Shown here in pieces: positions 1-5,908 of a stretch of DNA of 7,303 nt. Position numbers and translations under genes: made by a program. The number at the start of each line of letters is the position of its first letter. The first letter of the stretch is position 1. The stretch lies in assembly GCA_900542045.1 (NCBI GenBank), contig UQMI01000082.1:1-7303 (forward strand). Direction: 5' to 3'. The stretch comes from an uncultured Blautia sp. (GTDB lineage Bacteria > Bacillota > Clostridia > Lachnospirales > Lachnospiraceae). Under the pieces are notes generated by a model. The model did not search any database. It had not been told where the DNA came from and worked only from the letters and a program-made list of their open reading frames with translations.

Positions 1-52
1 GCCAAACAAAAGACTTTCAAGCTATAAGCGAACACATGTTACTGCAAAACTG

Positions 53-73
53 CAGGGAGATGCAATTTCCCTG
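53..73. promoter_or_regulatory. Dyad upstream of the operon promoter
   Basis: CAGGGA (53-58) is repeated inverted as TCCCTG (68-73). Two further inner pairs, one a G-T wobble, give an 8-bp stem with a 5-base loop. It ends 27 bases before the -35-like hexamer of the carboxylase operon, and no T-tract follows it, so it does not look like a terminator of an upstream gene. It could be an operator for a regulator of the operon. The symmetry is seen directly; the role is a guess. Confidence 0.3.
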
Positions 74-100
74 ACTTTGACAGAAAATAAACAAAAACGG

Positions 101-134
101 TTGAAAAAAATCTAAAAAAAGTGTAAACTATAAT
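101..134 (+). promoter_or_regulatory. Sigma-A-type promoter of the carboxyltransferase operon
   Basis: A -35-like TTGAAA lies at 101-106 and a perfect TATAAT at 129-134, but the spacing of 22 bases is too long for that pair. TAAACT at 124-129 lies exactly 17 bases after TTGAAA and may be the real -10, or TATAAT may work with a weaker A-rich -35. Either choice gives a leader of roughly 50 bases before the ATG at 190. The region is strongly A-rich, as is usual for clostridial promoters. Confidence 0.55.
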
Positions 135-189
135 TGGCGAAAATTTGGTTATGCTTTTAAATTTTTATAGAAAAACGGAGGGCAGAAAG

Positions 190-1626
190 ATGAGTAATGC
201 TACACAAAACTTAGCAAGCATGAGAATTCAATCCTTGCTTGACGCCAACAGTTTTGTTGAAATCGGTAAAAGCGTAACGGCAAGAACTACAGATTTCAAC
301 TTAACTGCTGAACAAACACCATCCGACGGCGTGATTACCGGTTACGGAGTCATTGACGGCAATCTGGTGTATGTATACAGCCAGGATGTGTCCGTGCTGA
401 ATGGAACCATTGGTGAAATGCACGCAAAGAAGATTGCGGGTATCTATGACCTGGCAATGAAGACCGGAGCGCCGGTGATCGGACTTCTGGACTGCGGCGG
501 TGTCCGTCTGCAGGAGGCTGCCGATGCGCTGCATGCATTGGGCCTGGTGTACCAGAAGCAGGTAATGGCATCCGGTGTGATTCCACAGATTACCGGTATC
601 TTCGGAAACTGCGGCGGAGGACTGGCTCTGGTACCCGCTCTGACAGACTTTACTTTTATCGCGGAAGAGAAAGGGAAGCTGTTTGTAAATTCTCCCAATG
701 CGATCCAGGGAAATCACGCTTCCAAATGTGATACCTCTTCCATTGAATTCCAGAGTGAAGAGACAGGTCTTATTGATTATGTGGGAAGCGAGGCGGATGT
801 ACTGGCACAGATGCGTGCTCTGGTGACCATGCTCCCATCCAACAATGAAGACGATGCCTCTTATGATGTTTGTACAGATGATCTGAACCGTGTCTGCCCG
901 GAACTGGTGAACTGTACAGGCGATACCGCAATCGCTCTGTCACAGATTTCTGATAATCATGTATTTTTTGAAGTAAAAGGAAATTATGCGAAGGATATGG
1001 TAACCGGCTTTATCCGCCTTAATGGAATGACCGTGGGAGCTATTGCCAACCGCAGCGAGATTTATGACGCGGAAGGAAATAAGACAGAGACCTTTGACGG
1101 AACTCTGTCCGCCAGAGGAGCCAGAAAAGCGCAGGCTATGGTAAAATTCTGCGATGCCTTCTCTATTCCGGTGCTGACACTGACCAATGTTTCCGGGTTC
1201 AAGGCCAGCAAATGCTCTGAGCGGGGCGTAGCAAGAGAAGTCGGTGCTCTGGTGCATGCGTTTGCCGCTGCGACCGTTCCCAAAGTAAATGTGATCATCG
1301 GCAAAGCTTACGGAAGCGCATACGTTGCCATGAACAGCAAAGCCGTTGGCGCAGACCAGGTATTTGCCTGGCCGACCGCGGAAGTAGGAACCATGGACGC
1401 CAATATGGCTGCCAAGATCATGTATGCAGGCGCAGATGCGGAGACCATCAGAGAAAAAGCCGGAGAATATGCCGCTCTGCAGTCCAATGTGGAATCTGCT
1501 GCCAGAAGAGGGTACGTGGATACGGTTATTGAACCGGCAGATACCAGAAAATATGTCATTGGCGCTTTCGAGATGTTATTTACCAAGAGGGAAGACCGTC
1601 CGGCGAAAAAACATGGAAGCGTCTAA
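190..1626 (+). CDS. Acyl-CoA carboxyltransferase subunit (MmdA/12S transcarboxylase type)
   Basis: A 478-residue carboxyltransferase of the crotonase-fold family that includes methylmalonyl-CoA decarboxylase alpha, PccB and the transcarboxylase 12S subunit. It should move a carboxyl group between a CoA ester and biotin in the cytoplasm. The N-terminal half has DGVITGYGVIDG (46-57), DCGGVR (101-106) and the oxyanion-type turn GNCGGG (139-144). The C-terminal half has KAYGSAYVAM (372-381) and FAWPTAE (392-398). The ATG at 190 is chosen because GGAGGG (177-182) lies 7 bases upstream; a TTG at 145 would extend the frame by 15 residues but has no ribosome binding site. It is shorter than typical MmdA (about 510 residues from memory). 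It also departs from the family at DSGGAR (here DCGGVR) and at the usual PGF-x-PG segment (here SGFKAS, 335-340). The acyl-CoA substrate (methylmalonyl-, malonyl- or another) is therefore left open. It is the first gene of the five-gene operon. Confidence 0.88.
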   Translation: MSNATQNLASMRIQSLLDANSFVEIGKSVTARTTDFNLTAEQTPSDGVITGYGVIDGNLVYVYSQDVSVLNGTIGEMHAKKIAGIYDLAMKTGAPVIGLLDCGGVRLQEAADALHALGLVYQKQVMASGVIPQITGIFGNCGGGLALVPALTDFTFIAEEKGKLFVNSPNAIQGNHASKCDTSSIEFQSEETGLIDYVGSEADVLAQMRALVTMLPSNNEDDASYDVCTDDLNRVCPELVNCTGDTAIALSQISDNHVFFEVKGNYAKDMVTGFIRLNGMTVGAIANRSEIYDAEGNKTETFDGTLSARGARKAQAMVKFCDAFSIPVLTLTNVSGFKASKCSERGVAREVGALVHAFAAATVPKVNVIIGKAYGSAYVAMNSKAVGADQVFAWPTAEVGTMDANMAAKIMYAGADAETIREKAGEYAALQSNVESAARRGYVDTVIEPADTRKYVIGAFEMLFTKREDRPAKKHGSV

Positions 1627-1640
1627 GTGAGGTGAGGCAG

Positions 1641-2396
1641 ATGAAGCATTTATGGAAAAAAATAACCTGCGTTCTGCTGGCGATGATCTTTGTCTTCTCC
1701 ATGACTGCCTGCAGCAGCTCTGAAGACGAGAGCATCAATGCAGATATGCAGACTGCGCTGATCAGTACCGCGGAGGGATTGTCGCAGACAGTGATCGCCC
1801 TTTCGGACGAAGAAATTGAATCTTATATGGAGACCGGCGATGATTTCACCAGAGATGTGATGGAAGTCTGGGACGGTTCCAGAGAAGAGCTGGGAGAGCT
1901 GGTAGAATGGAAAGAAGCAACAGTGGAGAGAGACGGGATTGAGTATGTGGTGACACTTCCGGCCACCTTTACCGGCGCTGACGCGAATTTTGTCTATATG
2001 TTTGACCGCACCGGAAATCCTACTTCTCTGAGTGTGGAAGTGGAATATCCCATGTCTGTTTCTCTGCAGAGAGCTGCTCTGAATACAGTAATGGGACTGG
2101 GAACCGTATTTGTGGTTCTGATTTTCCTTTCCTTTATTATCTGGCTGTTTAAATTTATTCCCAATCCGGAAGCAAAGGAAAGAGAAGCGGCAAAGGCTGC
2201 AAAACCTGCGCCCGCGCCGGCGCCTGCTCCTGCAGCAGCTCCCGCGCCTGTGCAGACGCCGGCAGCATCCGCAAGCGGGACCGATGACAAAGAGCTGGTT
2301 GCTGTCATTGCAGCGGCCATTGCAGCAGCAGAAGGAACCAGCCCGGATGGATTCGTGGTTCGTTCTATCAGAAAAGTAAACCGCAGAAAGTGGTAA
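1641..2396 (+). CDS. OadG-family small membrane subunit with lipoprotein-type signal
   Basis: A 251-residue protein taken to be the gamma/delta subunit of a Na+-pumping decarboxylase, which holds the peripheral carboxyltransferase on the membrane beta subunit. Residues 1-23 form a basic then hydrophobic signal ending in MTAC, so Cys24 is a likely lipidation site. Residues 25-148 form an acidic soluble domain predicted to lie outside the membrane. Residues 150-172 are a transmembrane helix. Residues 183-212 are an Ala/Pro linker, and 216-251 form the conserved tail (KELVAVIAAAIAAAEG, then GFVVRSIRKVNRRKW) known from OadG/MmdD/GcdD-type subunits. A usual OadG is near 80-100 residues, so the outer domain is an addition. 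ATG 1641 is preferred over an in-frame GTG at 1632, which lies inside the AGGTGAGG ribosome binding site. The gap to the gene before is 14 bases. Confidence 0.8.
   Translation: MKHLWKKITCVLLAMIFVFSMTACSSSEDESINADMQTALISTAEGLSQTVIALSDEEIESYMETGDDFTRDVMEVWDGSREELGELVEWKEATVERDGIEYVVTLPATFTGADANFVYMFDRTGNPTSLSVEVEYPMSVSLQRAALNTVMGLGTVFVVLIFLSFIIWLFKFIPNPEAKEREAAKAAKPAPAPAPAPAAAPAPVQTPAASASGTDDKELVAVIAAAIAAAEGTSPDGFVVRSIRKVNRRKW
2187..2276 (+). repeat. Ala/Pro-rich linker coding stretch in the OadG-type gene
   Basis: About 30 codons almost entirely Ala and Pro (residues 183-212), made of repeated GCN-CCN pairs. This is a flexible, extended tether between the membrane helix and the conserved C-terminal tail. 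The same composition occurs in the next gene at 2484-2594, so the pair is also a possible site of replication slippage or recombination. Confidence 0.75.
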
Positions 2397-2423
2397 TGAA
2401 TACATGATCAGGAGGATTAAAAA

Positions 2424-2807
2424 ATGAAAAGCTATACAATTACCGTAAACGGAACCGTATATAACGTAACCGTAGAAGAAGGCGCGGCAAGCGCACCTGC
2501 TCCGGCAGCAGCACCTGCTCCTGCTCCAGCACCCGCTCCTGCAGCAGCGCCTGCTCCGGCACCGGCACCTGCTCCTGCAGCAGGCGCAGCCGGCTCCATC
2601 GAAGTAACTGCTTCTGTACCGGGCAAAGTTCTGAAGATTGAAGCTTCTGTGGGACAGGCCGTAAAACCGGGTGATCCCATTGTGATCCTGGAATCCATGA
2701 AAATGGAAATTCCGGTGGTTGCTCCTCAGGACGGAACCGTTGCCAGCATCAATGTTTCAGAAGGCGCAGCCGTGGAAAATGGAGACGTTTTAGCAACAAT
2801 GAACTAA
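2424..2807 (+). CDS. Biotin carboxyl carrier protein (MmdC/GcdC/1.3S type)
   Basis: A 127-residue free-standing biotin carrier. Residues 1-18 match the short N-terminal beta segment (YTITVNGTVYNVTVEEG) seen in the transcarboxylase 1.3S subunit and in decarboxylase gamma subunits. Residues 21-57 are an Ala/Pro swinging arm. Residues 58-127 are the biotinyl domain, with ESMKMEI at 90-96; Lys93 is the expected biotinylated residue, attached by a biotin protein ligase encoded elsewhere. The domain shuttles the carboxyl group between the carboxyltransferases and the beta subunit. The start is fixed by AGGAGG at 2410-2415, 8 bases before the ATG. It lies 27 bases after the OadG-type gene and 16 bases before the beta-subunit gene. 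Serine replaces the common Ala before the MKM motif, a frequent and harmless variant. Confidence 0.93.
   Translation: MKSYTITVNGTVYNVTVEEGAASAPAPAAAPAPAPAPAPAAAPAPAPAPAPAAGAAGSIEVTASVPGKVLKIEASVGQAVKPGDPIVILESMKMEIPVVAPQDGTVASINVSEGAAVENGDVLATMN
2484..2594 (+). repeat. Ala/Pro swinging-arm coding repeat in the biotin carrier gene
   Basis: Thirty-seven codons (residues 21-57), nearly all Ala and Pro with a few Gly near the end, built from recurring GCACCTGCTCC-like units. Such linkers let the biotin domain reach several active sites. The low-complexity DNA can change length by slippage. Confidence 0.8.
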
Positions 2808-2823
2808 TACAGGAGGGAATGAC

Positions 2824-3972
2824 ATGGCTTATGTAAGCGAAACATTGTCAAATCTCTTACACCAGACGGCGTTTTTCAATCTGACCGTAGGCAATTTCGT
2901 GATGATTGCGATCGCCTGTGTATTTCTGTATTTGGCAATCAAAAAAGGATATGAGCCGCTGCTTCTGGTGCCCATCGCATTCGGTATGCTGCTGGTGAAT
3001 ATCTATCCGGATATTATTGCATCTGCGGAGGAATCTTCCAGCGGATCCGCAGGACTTCTTCACTTTTTCTATCTGCTGGATGAGTGGAGCATCCTGCCGT
3101 CTCTGATTTTCATGGGAGTAGGCGCCATGACCGATTTCGGTCCATTGATCGCCAACCCCAAAAGCTTCCTGATGGGAGCCGCCGCCCAGCTGGGTATCTA
3201 TGTGGCCTATTTCCTGGCAATCTTCATGGGATTCAACGGCAAGGCAGCTGCGGCCATCTCCATCATCGGCGGTGCTGACGGACCGACATCCATTTTCCTG
3301 GCCGGAAAACTGGGACAGACAGCGCTGCTTGGTCCCATTGCGGTGGCGGCATATTCCTATATGTCTCTGGTACCCATTATCCAGCCGCCGATCATGAAAG
3401 CGTTTACCACAGAAAAAGAGCGTAAGATTAAAATGGAACAGCTTCGTACTGTATCGAAGCTGGAAAAGATCCTGTTCCCTATCATCATTACCGTGGTTGT
3501 ATGTCTGATCCTGCCGACCACCGCTCCGCTGGTTGGTATGCTGATGCTGGGTAATCTGTTCCGTGAAAGCGGTGTGGTAAAACAGCTGACAGAGACGGCA
3601 TCCAATGCTATGATGTACATCGTAGTTATCCTGCTGGGTACTTCCGTAGGCGCAACCACCAGCGCAGAGGCATTCCTGAATATGGATACCATCAAGATCG
3701 TTGTTCTGGGTCTGGTGGCCTTCGCGTTTGGTACCTTTGGCGGCGTGATTCTCGGAAAGGTTATGTGCAAGCTGTCTGGCGGTAAGATCAATCCGCTGAT
3801 CGGTTCTGCCGGCGTGTCTGCCGTACCTATGGCAGCCCGTGTATCCCAGAAGGTGGGGGCGGAAGCAGATCCCACCAACTTCCTGCTGATGCATGCCATG
3901 GGACCAAACGTGGCCGGTGTAATCGGTACTGCTGTTGCGGCAGGAACCTTCATGGCGATTTTCGGTGTATAA
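2824..3972 (+). CDS. oadB: Sodium ion-translocating decarboxylase, beta subunit
   Basis: A 382-residue integral membrane protein of the OadB/MmdB/GcdB family. It decarboxylates carboxybiotin and couples this to Na+ export. The length fits the shorter MmdB/GcdB branch better than OadB (about 430 residues). The family signature GGADGPTSIF lies at 149-158, with Asp152 the expected Na+/proton-handling aspartate. NFLLMHAMGPNVAGVIGTA (352-370) matches the conserved late helix containing a functional Asn (here Asn362). DFGPLIANPKSF (104-115) is also typical. Around nine to eleven hydrophobic stretches are visible, with a charged cytoplasmic-looking loop near 194-214. AGGAGGG at 2811-2817, 6 bases before the ATG, sets the start. 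Both carboxyltransferases in this operon could deliver carboxybiotin to it. The oadB symbol is a family label; the true partner enzyme is uncertain. Confidence 0.93.
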   Translation: MAYVSETLSNLLHQTAFFNLTVGNFVMIAIACVFLYLAIKKGYEPLLLVPIAFGMLLVNIYPDIIASAEESSSGSAGLLHFFYLLDEWSILPSLIFMGVGAMTDFGPLIANPKSFLMGAAAQLGIYVAYFLAIFMGFNGKAAAAISIIGGADGPTSIFLAGKLGQTALLGPIAVAAYSYMSLVPIIQPPIMKAFTTEKERKIKMEQLRTVSKLEKILFPIIITVVVCLILPTTAPLVGMLMLGNLFRESGVVKQLTETASNAMMYIVVILLGTSVGATTSAEAFLNMDTIKIVVLGLVAFAFGTFGGVILGKVMCKLSGGKINPLIGSAGVSAVPMAARVSQKVGAEADPTNFLLMHAMGPNVAGVIGTAVAAGTFMAIFGV

Positions 3973-3992
3973 GAGAAATCCGTGTTATTTAT

Positions 3993-4039
3993 GCCCTGCA
4001 GGGCGGTCCGTCATCTGCCGTCGCATCATGCGGCAGATG
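3993..4039 (+). promoter_or_regulatory. Intercistronic palindrome and hairpin inside the operon
   Basis: The 95-base gap before the last gene holds a perfect 12-bp palindrome (GCCCTGCAGGGC, 3993-4004) and a stem of CATCTGCCG (4012-4020) with CGGCAGATG (4031-4039), 9 bp plus a wobble pair and an 8-10 base loop. No T-tract follows; the next bases lead to the ribosome binding site GGAGG (4055-4059). It is therefore more likely an RNA stability or processing element, or a weak attenuator, than a full terminator. It may set the ratio of the last subunit to the first four. Confidence 0.55.
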
Positions 4040-4067
4040 CGGGCTACAAAAATTGGAGGAAAAATAA

Positions 4068-5480
4068 ATGGCTGAAGTTGCAAAAAAACCAATTAAAATT
4101 ACAGAAACCATTCTGCGTGACGCGCATCAGTCTCTGATCGCGACCCGTCTGTCCACAGAGGAGATGCTGCCCATCGTAGACAAACTGGACAAGGTTGGCT
4201 ACCATTCAGTGGAATGCTGGGGTGGAGCCACATTCGATGCTTCCCTTCGTTTCTTAAAAGAAGATCCATGGGAAAGACTTCGTAAATTCCGTGACGGATT
4301 CAAAAATACAAAACTGCAGATGCTGTTCCGCGGACAGAACATTCTGGGATACCGTCCCTACGCAGATGATGTGGTGGAATATTTTGTACAGAAATCCGTT
4401 GCCAACGGCATTGACATCATCCGTATCTTCGACTGCTTAAACGACCTGCGCAACCTGCAGACCGCCGTTACTGCAGCCAATAAAGAAAAAGCCCACGCAC
4501 AGGTGGCTCTTTCCTATACTCTGGGCGATGCCTATACTCTGGAATACTGGACTTCCAAAGCAAAAGAAGTAGAAGAGATGGGAGCCGATTCCCTGTGTAT
4601 CAAGGATATGGCCGGTCTGCTGCTTCCTTATCAGGCAACAGAGCTTGTAAAAGCACTGAAAGAAACAGTGAAGATCCCGATCCAGCTTCATACACACTAT
4701 ACATCCGGTGTGGCTTCCATGACATACTTAAAGGCAGTAGAAGCCGGCGTGGACGTAATCGACACCGCAATGTCACCTTTCGCCCTGGGAACTTCCCAGC
4801 CGGCAACAGAGGTTATGGTGGAAACCTTCCGGGGAACACCTTACGATACCGGCTTTGATCAGAACCTGCTGGCAGAGATCGCAGACTATTTCCGTCCGAT
4901 CCGTGATCATGCACTGGAGACAGGCCTGCTGAATCCCAAGAACATGGGTGTGGATATCAAGACTCTGCTGTATCAGGTGCCGGGTGGAATGCTTTCCAAC
5001 CTGACTTCCCAGCTGAAAGAGCAGCATGCGGAAGACAAATTCTACGAGGTTCTGGAAGAAGTGCCGAGAGTAAGAAAAGACCTGGGCGAGCCGCCTCTGG
5101 TAACACCGTCTTCTCAGATCGTAGGAACACAGGCAGTATTCAATGTGCTGATGGGTGAGAGATACAAGATGGTGACAAAAGAAACCAAAGATATCCTGAG
5201 CGGAAAATACGGCGCAACCGTAAAACCGTTCAACAAAGAAGTACAGAAGAAATGCATTGGCGATACCGAGCCAATCACCTGCCGTCCGGCCGATCTGATC
5301 GACAACGAGCTGCAGACTCTGGAATCCGAGATGGCACAGTACAAAGAGCAGGATGAGGACGTATTATCCTACGCCCTGTTCCCACAGGTGGCTACAGACT
5401 TCTTCAAGTACAGAGATGCACAGAAGACAGGCGTAGACGCCACCCAGGCAGACACCAAGAACGGAGCCTATCCGGTATAA
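4068..5480 (+). CDS. oadA: Pyruvate/oxaloacetate carboxyltransferase (OadA / transcarboxylase 5S type, no biotin domain)
   Basis: A 470-residue TIM-barrel carboxyltransferase that moves a carboxyl group between oxaloacetate/pyruvate and biotin. ITETILRDAHQS at 11-22 supplies the metal ligand Asp18. CIKDMAGLL at 177-185 supplies Lys179, the expected carbamylated active-site lysine. LHTHYTSG at 207-214 supplies metal ligands His208 and His210. ECWGGATFDA (49-58) and LYQVPGGMLSNL (301-312) are also family signatures. OadA is usually near 590 residues because it ends in a linker and a biotinyl domain. Here the protein stops at residue 470 with no MKM motif, so it must use the carrier encoded at 2424-2807, as the 5S subunit does with 1.3S. 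GGAGG at 4055-4059 gives the start. It is the last gene of the operon and ends 29 bases before the terminator stem. Confidence 0.92.
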   Translation: MAEVAKKPIKITETILRDAHQSLIATRLSTEEMLPIVDKLDKVGYHSVECWGGATFDASLRFLKEDPWERLRKFRDGFKNTKLQMLFRGQNILGYRPYADDVVEYFVQKSVANGIDIIRIFDCLNDLRNLQTAVTAANKEKAHAQVALSYTLGDAYTLEYWTSKAKEVEEMGADSLCIKDMAGLLLPYQATELVKALKETVKIPIQLHTHYTSGVASMTYLKAVEAGVDVIDTAMSPFALGTSQPATEVMVETFRGTPYDTGFDQNLLAEIADYFRPIRDHALETGLLNPKNMGVDIKTLLYQVPGGMLSNLTSQLKEQHAEDKFYEVLEEVPRVRKDLGEPPLVTPSSQIVGTQAVFNVLMGERYKMVTKETKDILSGKYGATVKPFNKEVQKKCIGDTEPITCRPADLIDNELQTLESEMAQYKEQDEDVLSYALFPQVATDFFKYRDAQKTGVDATQADTKNGAYPV

Positions 5481-5509
5481 TTGAATCATTGAATTAACGG
5501 AATATGCCG

Positions 5510-5557
5510 GGGCCAGTCCGTGGGGAAGTTTCTTCCTCGTGGGCTGGCCCTTTTTTT
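5510..5557 (+). terminator. Strong intrinsic terminator of the operon
   Basis: GGGCCAG (5510-5516) pairs with CTGGCCC (5544-5550), and the stem continues inward through GGGGAAG and CTTCCTC around a TTT loop (5529-5531). This gives close to 19 pairs, including a few G-T wobbles. A run of seven T follows at 5551-5557. It lies just after the oadA-type stop codon and should end the five-gene transcript. Confidence 0.93.
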
Positions 5558-5709
5558 CTTGCTCTTGCGGAGGGGCTCTTACTGGTTGAGATGGGATTTC
5601 AGGTCATTGCGGCAAATCTCTGATTTTTCGGAAAAGACGTTTTGAGCTCTTTGAATTTGAGGGGGGGGGTGACTGGCCCATTTACAGTAGGGGTGGCAGA
5701 TGTGCAAGG

Positions 5710-5745
5710 AACCACCGTAGTTCGACGGGCCTGTTTACGGTGGTT
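5710..5745. repeat. 10-bp perfect inverted repeat beside a putative promoter
   Basis: AACCACCGTA (5710-5719) and TACGGTGGTT (5736-5745) are perfect inverted copies separated by 16 bases. No T-tract follows on either strand, so it is not a clear terminator. Its right arm ends six bases before the extended -10 box at 5751, a position suited to an operator. It may also fold as a hairpin in a through-transcript. Confidence 0.5.
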
Positions 5746-5750
5746 ATATG

Positions 5751-5759
5751 TGCTAAAAT
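5751..5759 (+). promoter_or_regulatory. Possible extended -10 promoter for the Rpn-family gene
   Basis: TGCTAAAAT fits an extended -10 element (TGn followed by TAAAAT). No good -35 is seen 17 bases upstream (CTGTTT), but extended -10 promoters need one less. It would give a leader of about 140 bases before the TTG at 5909. Promoter assignment by eye in AT-rich DNA is uncertain. Confidence 0.35.
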
Positions 5760-5860
5760 AATGCAAAGCTGAAAGAAGCAAGCTTTTACCTTTCTTTATG
5801 CATGGTCTATGTTTCATTTCTCAGACCTTAATGCTAGATTCCCCGATTATGAAAATATTG

Positions 5861-5894
5861 GCAGAGAGGTCGTGAGAGATACAGGACTCTCTGC
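5861..5894 (+). promoter_or_regulatory. Leader hairpin ahead of the Rpn-family start
   Basis: GCAGAGAG (5861-5868) pairs perfectly with CTCTCTGC (5887-5894). The 3' arm ends three bases before AAGGAGG (5898-5904), the ribosome binding site. GAGAG at 5874-5878 could pair with the same 3' arm instead. The geometry would suit modulation of translation initiation, but the downstream gene is broken, so it may be a relic. Confidence 0.3.
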
Positions 5895-5908
5895 AGGAAG
5901 GAGGACAT

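Larger units (their letters stand above)
5558..5908. other. Intergenic stretch with repeats, no credible gene
   Basis: No reading frame here has a ribosome binding site and recognisable protein content. The stretch holds nine consecutive G (5661-5669) and a loose direct repeat (5675-5705 against 5728-5753, sharing GGCC, TTTAC, GTGG and ATGTGC). It also holds a 10-bp inverted repeat (5710-5719 with 5736-5745), an extended -10 box (5751-5759) and a leader hairpin (5861-5868 with 5887-5894) before the ribosome binding site of the broken Rpn-family gene. Confidence 0.6.

Noticed and set aside
145..189. A 15-residue N-terminal extension of the first carboxyltransferase from a TTG codon
   Set aside because: It has no ribosome binding site and overlaps the leader just after the -10; ATG 190 has GGAGGG at good spacing and starts a family-like N-terminus.
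1650..2405. Long minus-strand open frame opposite the OadG-type gene
   Set aside because: It mirrors the real gene, its product is Cys/Arg/His-rich with no recognisable family, and it lacks a ribosome binding site.
2857..3894. 345-codon minus-strand open frame opposite the beta subunit gene
   Set aside because: The plus-strand frame carries unmistakable OadB motifs; the minus frame is a low-sense shadow rich in His, Gln and Arg.
5599..5817. 72-codon minus-strand frame in the intergenic stretch
   Set aside because: It crosses the G-run and the inverted repeat, has no convincing ribosome binding site and no recognisable motif.
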